Assembly: GCA_031835245.1 (NCBI GenBank)
Contig: JAVKOQ010000075.1
Span: 1-64,000, forward strand
Reading direction: 5' to 3'
Source: Balamuthia mandrillaris
Lineage: Eukaryota > Discosea > Longamoebia > Balamuthiidae
Length of the DNA stretch: 64,000 nucleotides
Below are positions 21,795 to 32,226 of this stretch, one piece after another. The notes beneath the pieces are model-generated. The model was not told the DNA's origin. It searched no databases and worked only from the letters and a program-made list of their open reading frames with translations. Within the stretch, counting starts at the first letter, position 1, and every line of letters starts with the position of its first letter. The translations under genes were made by a program, and so were the position numbers.

Positions 21795-22811
21795 AAACCA
21801 AAGTCCAATCGGTCTCATAGGTACTTAGATAAAAAATGGAAATGCCTTTGTTGGCCAATGCCAAGGCTAATGACTCCACTACGCCCGTTGCAGCTAGAAA
21901 ATAGAAAACGCAATGCGAAAATGGTATGAAGAAAATGAGAAGGAGGGAAGAAGATAGCAATAAAAATGAAACGGTAATGCAAACGAGAAACACGAGTAGA
22001 AAGACGAAGAATAAAGCACAAAAAAAGGAGGAAAAAGTATACCACATGAATCAAGGGAACCTTCAGACAGCTGAAGTGCTCTCCAATACTGATAACGCGG
22101 GGAAGAAGGAGACCTCCGGTGATGAGGACTGTCCACGTCCGTCCCGCCCACACTCCCTTCCGCTCGCGCCGACAGCGATTCGACTTCCCCTTCAGCGGAG
22201 CCCTCTCGGCCCACTGCTGCCAAAGAAAGCTGTTGCATCACACTTTGACCTTCTGAGTAAGAAGAAGCAGAGGAGGAAGCCGAGGAGGATCGCGACCGCA
22301 TAAACCGTCGTCTCTCGTCGGGGCTGGGCAGAGGCCATCCCTCTGGTCTGGAATAAGGAGAAGAAGCGGAAGAGGAGGAGGTGAGAGAGAGTTCCTCCTC
22401 AGAGGCAGCACCTCCTAACGCCCAATCCGGCTCTTCCTCTTGCTCGCCACCTAAAAACCACTTTGGCTCTTCCTCTTGTTGTTGTCTCTCTTCTTCCTCC
22501 GAGGAGGAGTGCTCTTCCAAAGCAGCGCTGACCTTTTCTGCAGAGGAAGACGCAGAGGAGGCACCACCGCCAGCAGTGGTTGCCGTTGTTTCTTCTCTTG
22601 TTTTTGTTGTGGATGTCGTCGCTTCTTCGACGTATTTGTTCAGTTGATCGAGAGGGGTGAGCCTGAGGTGCTCGTCGCAATCGGAGGCTGGGAGAGACAT
22701 GTTTGAAGGGAGTGTGGAAGGTGAGGAGGTGGTAGGGCTGGAAGAAGAGGGAGGCAGCTCCACGACTTCCAGTGCGCCTTCAGGAAAGAGGGCTAGTGTC
22801 TCTTCGTCCAT
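20900..22811 (-). CDS. CASTOR/GATSL-like protein with ACT domains
   Basis: Five exons. The first encodes about 270 mostly Ser/Glu-rich, probably disordered residues. The rest follows the animal CASTOR arginine-sensor layout. A first ACT half has VVESLALALANKGISIFYLSTYETDWTL. A central block reads LHLCTPVEEAKDSIGHLLLKEL. A second ACT half runs from TFFSYTAIEDEYSLILED through WRLIKVADGPLGFTETGIVA and FYISTFLTDHVL, with a short C-terminal helix. LSTYxTD and ISTFxxDH are hallmark blocks of the family, whose animal members bind arginine and GATOR2 upstream of mTORC1. The final Asp before His in TDHVL, near the arginine pocket of CASTOR1, is kept. Ligand and partner here are inference. The N-terminal ACT strands are replaced by the long acidic tail. 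Confidence 0.82.
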
Positions 22812-23865
22812 GATGAAAGATCTGAAGGCAAGGCGTAACACCAATTTTCAGTGTCTAACTTTTTTTTTCAGGCCGGACATACGTACATTTCATCCGTCGT
22901 TCGTGTCAACGAAAAGAAACGCTCAGGTCTTTTGTTTGTTTCGTTTGCGAACAAAAATAAAATAACAGTGATAAGTTCCTCATCTCAAAGATGTGATCTA
23001 CAAAATAAAAAAAAAATAAGGACAAACTTTGTCTGGAGAAAGATTTCCAAAAAGGCATAAGCACAGTCAGGCAGCGGCATTTTCATCCTAGCTACCAACA
23101 GCCTGGCTGGCCACATGGTAAGATGCATACGAACTCCCTCCATGTTTAACAAAGGCACCAAAGGGCTGTCTCGTCTTTCTTTCTTTTTTTCTCTTTTTTT
23201 GATTCGTGATAAGAAGATTCTAGATCTTTTTTATGATTTACGGTTGGTCGATCAAAACTATGAAAACATTTCAGGACGACCCGGGTTGACCTTCGCCATA
23301 CCGAATTAATGAAGATCATTATGCAGTTGCCAAGGACAACTGGCGTACTGCGCGATTCGCCACCAAATTGGAAACCAACACGATCCGAGATGAACGAATT
23401 TGCAAAGTGAGGGCCAACTCGAATCTCCATGATCCAATTTTACTAAATAAGTAAAATTGCAGCTTTACGAGGTTTTCCATTTTTATACGCATTGTGCCTT
23501 ATTTATCTTATGGAGTGCAGCGGAAAAGAAGAGGCGGAGATCGCCCGCTCGAGGCTCTGCTTCTGGAAACCTTGTTTTGTTGAAACCGAAGCAATAGCGC
23601 AGAGCTCCCATTCGGAAAACCATTTCGTGGTATTTTATGATTTTTTTTTTCAAAAGAACCCCCCTGCTCTCTGGGTGTGATCTTTTCTGCAGTTATCGCT
23701 TCCTCTGCTATTCGTCTCTGTTTCCCTTTTCGCTTTTTCTTTTTTCTAAACTCCTTCGAAGTAACGCACCCACGGTGGCACAGGTCCACTCCACCGAGTT
23801 GTGGAATAGTTTTTGTTTTTGTTTTTGTTTTCTTTTTCTTTATCTTGCTTTTTTATTTCGGGATA
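22812..23865. promoter_or_regulatory. 1-kb divergent intergenic region with CCAAT boxes
   Basis: Non-coding region between the CASTOR-like (-) and RFX (+) genes. CCAAT pentamers occur at 23371-23367 (minus strand) and 23434-23438 (plus). An imperfect inverted repeat CAGTTG...CAACTG lies at 23324-23342. No reliable gene was found. Confidence 0.35.
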
Positions 23866-25267
23866 ATGACTGACCCCACCAAAGTTTTGATGGGGGATGA
23901 CGCTGCCAAGCAGCTTCAGAAGCGTGTTATAGTACAATGGTTACTTCTCCTCTCCCTCCCTTTCTATGTTTTGTTGGCCCTGACAACTGTTTTTTTTTTT
24001 CCGGGATCTTTTTTTTTTTTGAATTTTTGTGTTTCTCTTTCCCCATCCCACCCCACCCTTCCTTATATCTTGTGCTTGCTTTTTCTCACCCGTCACACTG
24101 AACCTTTTTCTTTCTTTTTGGCTGCAACCAGGCTGACCGAAAACTTTGAGCCTAAAAAGGGGACTACCATCGAAAAGTCCGCGTTGTATCAAGAGTATCT
24201 GGGCATGTGCAAAAAGCACAACCTCTCCCCGACCACCCCCTCCGCTTTTGGTCGGTTCGTCAGCATGGCCTTTCCCGGCAGGAAGAGCTGCAAAAGGGGT
24301 GCCAAGGGAACGGTCAAGCATCACTACAAAGACATACAGAGAAAGCGTTTCAAACGTTCCTTCAGGAAGACCGGCAAGTCTTTCTCGTCTTCAAAGAGAT
24401 CCCCTCCCGTTTCCCCGCTTCCATCTTCTGCCACTTATACTGAGGACGAGCCTTCTTCTGGTGACAGCCCGAGGGACGGAACGCGTTCTGGACGGGACAC
24501 ACCCTCAGAAAAATACTCCCCGCCGTCGACCTCACCGCCTTCTCGCTCTTCCCTCACACATGGTTTTTCTTCCTCTTCTGCCTCTTCTTCCTGTGCTTCG
24601 TCTCTACACACCTCACCCCGGTTTTCTTCTATTTCTTCTTTGCCTTATTCTTCGTCGTCAACTTCTTCTTCTGCTTCTACTTCTTCGTCTTTGGCTTCCT
24701 CCATGGAGCAACAAGCAAACCTAAAAATAACGTCAACGGTCGCCCGGGCGTTCTACGATGACAGGTTTTCTCTTCCTCGTTGTGCCTCAGCCCCGCCGAG
24801 TTGCCGCGTTTTGTCTCATCCCATGGAGCCATGCTCTTCTCTTACCTCGAACTACGACGTACCCTACTCGGCATCCTGCCATCTTTGGGGTCAAAGCGTT
24901 TACGGCAATGCCTACGCTCATTGTCTCCAAAAGCAGCCTCCTCCTCCTTCTCCCTCTTCTTCTTTTGCTTCTTCTCCCTCTTTTAGGGCTCGGTCTGGCC
25001 CAGCTTTTGAGCGAAAGCTCATGCGTTGCTGGTCATTACCCTCCGAACAATACACTCCCACAACATCGGTACAAGCAACAAGATCAGGAGTAAGCACTAA
25101 TACACTACCCCCTCCTCCTTCTTCTGGTTATTGTCGTTGTACGGAGCACTGTGGCGATGCAACCAACCGTCAACAACGGCCTAAGTTTGCACCCGATGGG
25201 CATTCAATGCCCTACCCCTATTTCCGGACTCCTAGTCCCGGTAGGTCTTCTTCCTTTTCTCTAGTAC

Positions 25268-25313
<46 letters not shown>

Positions 25314-25963
25314 GCTAACTTGTTTGTATGCAGCATCGAGAACATTCTCAACAAGGATATGTAGGACACGAGTCCATGCCAGAGCTGATAGTTCGGCCTG
25401 GTGGTGGTAGTCCCGGACACGAAGGATATGTTGGTGGTGCCGAGGACCAGTTGTACCATCCTATGGACAGACCATCACCTTATGGACCTTCCTGGTTGGT
25501 ATGCCGTGCAGAGGAGCCACCCCCTTATCGAGACGTACCTGTCGCTGCCGGAGACGAGGACGAGTGCCAGTGGGTTGCCTGGGATGACCCAGCTTCACAT
25601 GAACCCATCTGTGGGCCACAAGCCAAACGGCCTTTCGCCCTTCAGGACACACGTGCCTATCCTGGTGGAGCAGTACCGCTAGAGACACAACCTTTTGGGG
25701 TTGTAAAAGCGGCATCACCGGACGCGAAGGCCTCACCCCCTGCACCTCATCCGCACCCCGATACACGCCACCTGGTGCCCTCTGTAAATGTCAGCAGTTC
25801 TGCTGCTCATCGTCATTGCCGGCAGGAGGAAGAGTTTGAGGAGGACACCACCACCACCCAACGTCAGGAATCACTCCTCTGGCCCGAATACACTGGTCGA
25901 GAAGAGGAGCCTCCTTATCCTTTTCTTTCTTTGTACACGGATGCCGAGTTTGCTTGGTTTTAA
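23866..25963 (+). CDS. RFX-type winged-helix transcription factor
   Basis: Three exons. Exons 1 and 2 join in frame at ..VIVQW/LTENFEPKKG, removing a pyrimidine-rich intron (about 23940-24131). The junction creates an RFX DNA-binding domain: WLTENFEP, STLY-like SALYQEYLGMCKKHNL, then SAFGRFVSMAFPGRKSCKRG and TVKHHYKDI. These correspond to the WLxxNYE, LYxxY, FGKxIRxxF and SKYHYYGI blocks of RFX proteins. The remaining roughly 400 residues are Ser/Pro-rich and look disordered. A second intron (25264-25333) with (CT)n precedes a Pro/Glu-rich last exon. No dimerisation or B/C extended domains were recognised. RFX proteins in animals and fungi bind X-box elements; targets here are unknown. Confidence 0.85.
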
Positions 25964-26269
25964 ATTAACCGTTTATTAAAATTCAAAAAAGTTCAAACCT
26001 TTCGTCCAATGAGCCTGCTCCGGAGTTGGTTGACTATCAGACGATTGGTTGCCAACCAAAAAATTCATTGAATGGGGAATAATCTGAAAATATATGAAAA
26101 TATCGACGATTTTTGAAAGCAGCTGATACATTTCGTATTTGCGGACACTATTATTTTTGTAGACAGAAGAAGAGAAGAAAAAGACGTGCGTGAGATCGGC
26201 GTGCCTGCCTCGCTCTCAAACTCAGAGAGGTAACCAGCGGTTCGCTCTTAAGAGAAGTGAAGAGGAGAG
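25964..26269 (+). promoter_or_regulatory. RPAP2 upstream region with two CCAAT boxes
   Basis: CCAAT occurs at 26006-26010 on the plus strand and its complement at 26044-26048, 225-265 bp before the start codon. The rest is AT-rich and non-coding. Confidence 0.4.
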
Positions 26270-28395
26270 ATGGCTGCTGTTGCAAACAAAAACAACGCGG
26301 CGGTGGACAGTGCAGCAGCGCTTGCCAAGCACAAGGTGAACGTGGAGAAGAGGATATTCCGGCTGCAAGAACTGCTGTTAGAAGGAGAGGAGGACACCAT
26401 CACGAACGACCTCATGATCGAATGCGTATGTGTGCCTTTTTTTTGTGTCAAGCAATCACTTTGCAAGGGAACATGTTTAACGTTGAAAGCTTCCACTGTT
26501 ATTTCGCAAAGGCTTCTTTGTTTCTACCAGCGCACTATGGAGATGTGGTAGTGGAGCGAGCCATCGCAGACCGTTGTGGCTTCCCGTTGTGCTTCAAACC
26601 GCTGCCGCACAACGTGCGCGTTCGTGCCTCATCTCTGTTCTTCTCCTCTTTCTTCGCTGCTCTGCTTCTCTGGCTACTCTGCCCTCTTCTCTGCTTCTCG
26701 CGTTCTGCTCTTATGACAAAACTGATTTGGTGCATCTGCACAGAAAACGCCCACAAAGGTAAAATACAGAGTTTCTCTCGCACAAAAGAAGGTCTACGAC
26801 GTCTCCGAGCGGCTAAACTACTGCAGCGAGGAGTGTCTCATTGCCTCCAAGCTCTACGAGTCCCAACTTTCGGATGTGGCTCCACATCTTCGCTCTATCG
26901 CCAGTACGAATCCTCCTCCTATCCTTTTGCAAGGTGCCATCACTGAGAGGGGCCATACTCTGCCTGCCGAGATGGACGGCGCTGCAATGACAGCTGTGGT
27001 AGGAAAAGCAGGCAGCATCGAAGGCTATGTTCCCCTTTCTCAAAGGCAAACAACACCAAAGAGTAACACACAACAGGTGCAAGAACGACCAAAGTCGGAA
27101 AGCAAGTCCAATAACACGCAACCACCACCACCAATACAACAACGACAACAACGTCAACAGCAATCACCACCTAAACTGAAGCAAGAAGAAAGACAGATGT
27201 CGGTTGATACGAAGAGAGCAGAAGCAACAGAATCACAAAAGGAAAAAGAAACGGATAAGCAAAAGGGAAATGGAGATGAGTTGATGGAGCGGTTTGGAGG
27301 GTTGCGGATCTCCGATGAAGCAATGGCGCTTAAGAAGCGAATGGAAACTCGACCAAAAGCACAACCTATTTCTTTCGAAGATGTAAAATCATTGCAACAA
27401 CAAGAGCTGGCTGCGCGGGAGCGCTTCGCCGTCAACAAAGCTCAATCTACCCTTGCCACAGCTGTTGTAGTTGTCAACAAGCCAGCAAACAAACAACAAG
27501 AAGTACGAGCGGAAGAAGGGCATGTATCATCTAATATGAATACTGAACTCGATTCGGAGGAAGAAGAGGAAGAAAGCGAAGACGAGACTGAAGACGACGT
27601 CAGTGGAGATGAGATGGACTTTTGGTACAAACCTTCCAAAGTTAAACCAAAAACCTTCTCTCTGTTCATTCAACTGTGGGAAGCACTCTCCACTTGGTGC
27701 ACTCCTGCTACTCTCCAGTTTCTACATCCTTCCGCTGCGTCAACTAACACCTCGATCATCGATGATGAGAAAGACCTGTGGGGCTCACACATAGATGATG
27801 AAAAGGAGGATGAAGACGATATTGTTCTTCCTGTTGTGGATTCTGTTCATACAGCGGCCTTGAAGAAGAAGCTTATTCTATCGACGATAAACGAGCGGCT
27901 CTCTCAATTACTGCTTCGTGACCTTCGTTGTTCCGGTTTTTCTATCGGCAGTGTAGAACGAGAAAGTATTTTTTTTCATCCCTCGCTTTTCTCGCTCTTT
28001 TTATTACGCTTGTGTTATCTGTTTTTTTTTTTTTTTTCGCTTCTAACCTTGTCTTTCCTGTACAGTTGCAGACATGGTAGCAACACTGTATGTCAGAGAT
28101 GCTTTGGATGCCTTTTCTTCCAAACATTGGCTTGTGGTCACACTTCTCTTTTCCGAAATGTTCGTTCCTTTTGTGTTGCTCATATCTTTATTTCTCCTCG
28201 TTTTCTCTTCTCTTCACGATTCCCCATTCTTATTTTAAATACAGCATAAGCAATAGGATACCGGAACTGAAAGCACAATTGCACGATGCAGAAGTTCAAA
28301 GAAAATGCGAATGGATTCTTTTCCAATGCGGTGTGGACCCATCTAGCGAATGGCCAGTTCTGCTTTCAATCTTTAAGCCCAAGCTACAAGCATGA
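26270..28395 (+). CDS. RPAP2: RPAP2/Rtr1 RNA polymerase II CTD phosphatase
   Basis: Five exons. An N-terminal helix (KRIFRLQELLLEGEED) precedes the Rtr1 zinc-finger module. HYGDVVVERAIADRCGFPLC supplies the first Cys pair. After an intron, VSERLNYCSEECLIASKLYESQL supplies the second, matching the CxxxxC..C..C layout of RPAP2. Family members bind Pol II, dephosphorylate Ser5 of the CTD and help its nuclear import. A long Gln/Glu-rich linker follows. The C-terminal exons give ADMVATLYVRDALDAFSSKH and a helical tail ending KPKLQA. The first acceptor is placed at gcaaag/GCTTCT (about 26513) because only this choice keeps the ERAIA frame. The fourth intron carries T runs. Confidence 0.88.
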
Positions 28396-28431
28396 ATGAG
28401 CGTTGATTATAAGTGGTTCAAAGGCTTATCC

Positions 28432-28470
<39 letters not shown>

Positions 28471-28909
28471 GGAACATCGATTCGTTTTGCTCAAAGGCTC
28501 ATTTTCGTCAATTTACTGAAGTTGGTTCAGTTCATTCAATTGTCTTCTTTGAATTGACGGAATTGATAAAGAGTGACGCCCTGTTCTTCAACACCACCCA
28601 ATGCTCGCATAGGGTCAAATCCTCATTGCTTTTACTCAAAGTAAAGAAATGCTCGAAAGAAATGTTGCCTCTTCTTGCCGAAAGTCTCCAGACTCCTTTT
28701 CTGCGAGAGTGTTAAATATTAAGGGCTTTACTTGCCCGGAAAGTGCGCGAGAAGGTAGACAAGTCGCACGTTTGACCCACGCCTGTCCGTTGCCACTCAC
28801 TTTTTTTCTCCGAACAATTCTTCCCGATATATTGTAGACACTACAAAAAAAAATCAAAAAGAAGAAAAGCAAAAAAAAAAAAAAGAGCAAAGGAGAAGGA
28901 CGCCACACC
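28396..28909. other. intergenic with short GA repeat
   Basis: (GA)n lies at 28437-28470. One CCAAT is at 28598-28602. An A14 run at 28871-28884 sits in the probable leader of the next gene. No gene was seen. Confidence 0.4.
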
Positions 28910-29131
28910 ATGGGCAAACAAAACGGGCAAAGAGCACAACAAAAGCGGGAGCGGAATGCCAAGAAGACGGCCGCTAAAACAAAAGGCGCAAGCCAACTGA
29001 AGAGCAACGAAAAAGCGAAAACCATTCAGTGCCAGATTTGCAAGGTACTTGGAGAACTTTCGCTGGCGCAGAAGAGAAGAGAGCGAGAAAGGGGAGGGAG
29101 GCAGGGAGGGGGGGAGAGAGAGAAGAGAGAC

Positions 29132-29168
<37 letters not shown>

Positions 29169-29343
29169 GGGGAAAGAGAGGGAGGTTTTTGAGGAATGAC
29201 CCCAACACTTGTTCACTTAAAAAAAAAAACAGCAAACGTTCCTTTGTACGACAAAGGCTGCGGAGCTCAAATCTCATGCTGAGGGCCGACACACAAAGTT
29301 GCCCTTGGAGCAAGCCTTCCCAGACATTGCCCAATACGAATGA
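28910..29343 (+). CDS. small C2H2 protein of the 4F5/zf-met2 type
   Basis: Two exons encode about 80 residues. Exon 1 (MGKQNGQRAQQKRERNAKK..) is the basic 4F5-like N-terminus and ends in the first zinc pair CQIC. Exon 2 starts at 29230 and reads QTFLCTTKAAELKSHAEGRH, giving the His pair, and ends FPDIAQYE. This combination is widespread as a very short, highly charged, uncharacterised eukaryotic protein family. The intron (29046-29229) is unusual for the window because its repeat is GA-rich, not CT-rich, on the sense strand. The roles proposed for relatives in RNA binding or protein aggregation are not tested by anything visible here. Confidence 0.85.
29078..29178. repeat. GA-rich intronic repeat, purine in sense
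   Basis: Irregular GGGAGG/GAGA sequence in the only intron of the small zinc-finger gene. It is an exception to the pyrimidine-in-sense pattern of the other introns. Confidence 0.9.
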
Positions 29344-30003
29344 ATGAATGTCCTCCTTTTTTGATCAACGAACCCCTTCCATGAACAAATCGTCGTTTTC
29401 TTTCAACGACTGTAAACAGAAAGAAACAACACAATTGAACCACCTCCCCTTTGCTAGCATGGAACCTCCTTCTTACTCTTTTCCTCCGCAGTAATCGTCC
29501 CTCTTTGTGTTTTTTGGTTTAAAACATGTCGCGGGTGGCTTCCTCTGGGCGAGCATTTCGAGTGGTGATAGAAAAAAAGCAAGAGACATAATAACACACG
29601 CACACCATTACCAAGAAGAGCAGCATGCCCTCCCTCCCCTCCTACTTTTGAGCACCACCGGCCTTGAGCTAAAAGGGGGAGGGCTGCCGAACAGGCGTAT
29701 CTCCGCTCTACAGACGTATGCGAGATCTAAGGCTTTGTTCCTTCCGCAAACAGGCCCCTGCCTTTGCCCCTTTCTCCTTCCTCACTCGTGGCTTCCATCA
29801 TCCTCCTTGTTCAATGGAGCGGAAAAATGCGAGCAATGGATTTTTGTCGACACACATGATCTCCCTAAGAGGAGACGAAACCCTCTTTAGGAAAAAAACC
29901 GGAAATTTTGTTTTTTGGTTGGTGGTTTGAAATTTTTGTCTAAGATCAGATCATTGATTCCGTCGACAGACAAAGACACCAAAAAAAAAAAAAAAAAGAA
30001 AAA
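29344..30003. other. intergenic region before HEMK2
   Basis: 660 bp without a convincing gene. An A17 run at 29981-29997 lies six bases before the next start codon. An open frame at 29507-29890 has no recognisable protein features. Confidence 0.4.
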
Positions 30004-31158
30004 ATGAAAACAGGAAAACAACAAGAGGAGAGCAAGCCCAAGTTGCCGACGCCGAACCTTGCCCACTTTACCAGGGAGGACTACGAGAAGATCTACGAAC
30101 CTGCTGAGGACACGTTTCTTTTCCTGGATGCACTGGAAGCGGAACAGGAATTCTTGACGGCACTTCGGCCCAACCTGTGCCTCGAACTTGGGTAGTGTGC
30201 TACTTTTTTTTTTGGTTTTTTGATGCGATTTGTTGGTTATAACTGATTGTTTTTTTTTTGGCTTTGAACCTTGTTTTAGGTCAGGCAGTGGATGTGTCAT
30301 TTGCTTCTTGGCTTCCATGTTGAAGAGCCAACGGCTTGCCCCTGTTTTCTTGGCCATTGATGTTAACCACGAGGCAACATTTGCCACTCAGCAAACGGCC
30401 AAAGCCAATAATGTACGAGACAAACACTGCTTCCTCTAGTTATTATTCTTCTTCTTCTCCTTCTTCTCCTTCTACTTCTGCTGCTGATTCGTCATCAGCC
30501 AACTCTTCCTTCTCATACTTCTTTGCTCCTCCTTCTCGCTTGCTTGTTCGGTTATGTTATTTTCAAAGGTTTCAATAGAAGGAATAAGGACAGATTTGTT
30601 TACTGGCTTGGAGCCTCGGTTGCATGGCCTGGTGGACGTTCTTCTGTTCAATCCTCCTTATGTACCTTCTGAAGCTGAAGAGGTGGGCACCAGGGATGTC
30701 TGTGCCGCATGGGCTGGAGGCAAAGACGGCAGGGAAGTGCTGGATCGTGTTTTGCCGTTGGTAGCTGTAAGTTTTCTGTACATTTCTCGGTGCTGCATAA
30801 CGACTTATTATCCTGAAGAACTTATTATCAGAAAGGGGAGTATTTTACTTGGTGGCCATCGATGAGAACAACCCAAAGGATATTCGAGCTATCATGTCTC
30901 GTTCTGGTTTTGCTTCTTCGGTACAGTTTGCTTCTTTTTTTTTCTTTCGTTCTTCGTTCTTCGTTCTTCGTTCTTCGTTCTTCGTTCTTCGTTCTTCGTT
31001 CTTCGTTCTTCGTTCTTCGTTCTTCGTTCTTCGTTCTTCGTTATTGGACGTAATAGCTAAAGCCCCATTGTGTGCAGATTGTTCTCCAACGACGGGCGTT
31101 CAACGAGCAGTTGTACATTATCAAGTTTCAGCGTCGCCATAAGAAAACGAGTGAATGA
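30004..31158 (+). CDS. N6AMT1: eRF1 glutamine methyltransferase (HEMK2/Mtq2)
   Basis: Five exons encode a compact class I SAM methyltransferase. Blocks visible: YEPAEDTFLFLDAL, the SAM-binding LELGSGSG (split by an intron), IDVNHEAT, then DVLLFNPPYVPSEAEE with the NPPY catalytic motif and AWAGGKDGREVLDRVLP. RGVFYLVAIDENNPKDI follows, with a C-terminal strand IVLQRRAFNEQLYIIKF. This is the order and length of HEMK2/Mtq2, which methylates the GGQ glutamine of eRF1 together with the TRM112 cofactor; animal members also methylate histone H4K12. The third intron is only about 52 nt and is needed to reach NLLSERGVFYL. The last intron holds a 7-bp repeat. Confidence 0.92.
30949..31041. repeat. CGTTCTT heptamer array
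   Basis: About twelve uninterrupted copies of the 7-bp unit CGTTCTT lie inside the last intron of the HEMK2 gene. Confidence 0.97.
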
Positions 31159-31207
31159 ATTGTTAATCTGTATTGGTACACCAATAACCTGTTTTGTTGA
31201 AGTTGCT

Positions 31208-32004
31208 TCAACAAAAACCTTCCGCAAGGAGCTTTAACGAGTCTTTTGTTACTTCCCAGCGTTGGCCACTTCCCTCTACGACACGACACCACGACTCACT
31301 GATCAACACAAAACCGCCTTCCTCCGCTTCCTTCTTTTGAAAGCGGTAGGAAAAGCCGCCATACATACCCGGCACCGGAAACCAAAACGTGGTTCCTGTC
31401 TCAGCTACTGGCTCCAACTCTGGCAGGCGCAACTTCTGCAACACCCCAAAAAAAATGAAAGACGAACGTAAGAAACAGGTACAACAAGAGCCGAGAGGAC
31501 AGAGTAAAGTACCTCCTTTGTGACAAAGGAAGAAGCTATCTTGTGGATAAGCTCATGAAAACGTTTCTGGATGAGCTCCAAATCTTCCTGGGGAATTGCC
31601 ACTTGAAACTGGGGTTCAAGCAAAGGGATGATGGCTGGATGGTTCTGCATCTTGGCCAGGTCCACCGGTCGCTTCCCTTGTCCGTTGCGAACGGACTTCC
31701 ACGCTCCAAAGGAGAGCACGTCCTCTATGACCTCAGTGGAGGCACCCGCAAAGGCGGCATAGTGAAGAGGCGTCCAGAAGGCGGTGTCCCCTTCCTGTTC
31801 TTTCCTCAGCTCTCCCCCTTCCTCTGTTCCTGCCAAACGCCAAATGTTGGGACTGATGGTTGCATCTTCGTGGAGGAGCATGAGCAGGTCGTCCCAGCGA
31901 GACTCTTGGGCCGCGTCCAAGGCGTCGTGGCGGGCTTTCACCGCATCGGCACGGTAGGTGGAGGTCAGCGTGCCGCCTTCCCACTGGCTCCTGTGTGTGG
32001 CCAT
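31208..32004 (-). CDS. ankyrin-repeat protein with conserved C-terminal module
   Basis: Two exons. Residues 20-130 contain ankyrin-type helices, including TPLHYAAFAGASTEVIEDVLSFG and NGQGKRPVDLAKMQNHPAII, so two or three repeats are likely. Exon 2 begins at about 31450 (KLRLPELEPV). It carries a distinct module with FPVPGMYGGFSYRF and SWCRVVEGSGQRWEVT, which looks like a small beta domain often seen beside ankyrin repeats in bacteria and protists. There is no signal peptide or membrane helix. The gene converges on HEMK2 with about 50 bp between stops. Function is unknown; a protein-protein adaptor role is the default inference for ankyrin repeats. Confidence 0.75.
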
Positions 32005-32226
32005 GTTTTTTCTGTTCCTTCTTGCTTTCTCCTGTCGACAAAAATTTATGATTTCCTGTTGGTTGATCTGAATATTTGATCTTCATCGTACGGGTCGACA
32101 CGCGGATGTACTGTTGGGACGACACGAGGAGAGAACCAATTTCCCTGAACCCTTCTGCTACTCTTTTCCTTTCCTTTTTTTTTTTTTCTTTTTTGCGCTA
32201 CGAGATCAAAACAAATAAACACGCTC
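32005..32226. promoter_or_regulatory. divergent promoter region with CCAAT box
   Basis: A 222-bp gap between head-to-head genes. CCAAT lies at 32136-32140. Confidence 0.35.

Noticed and set aside
29507..29890. 127-residue plus-strand frame before HEMK2
   Set aside because: No domain and no supporting neighbours; composition is like the flanking non-coding DNA.
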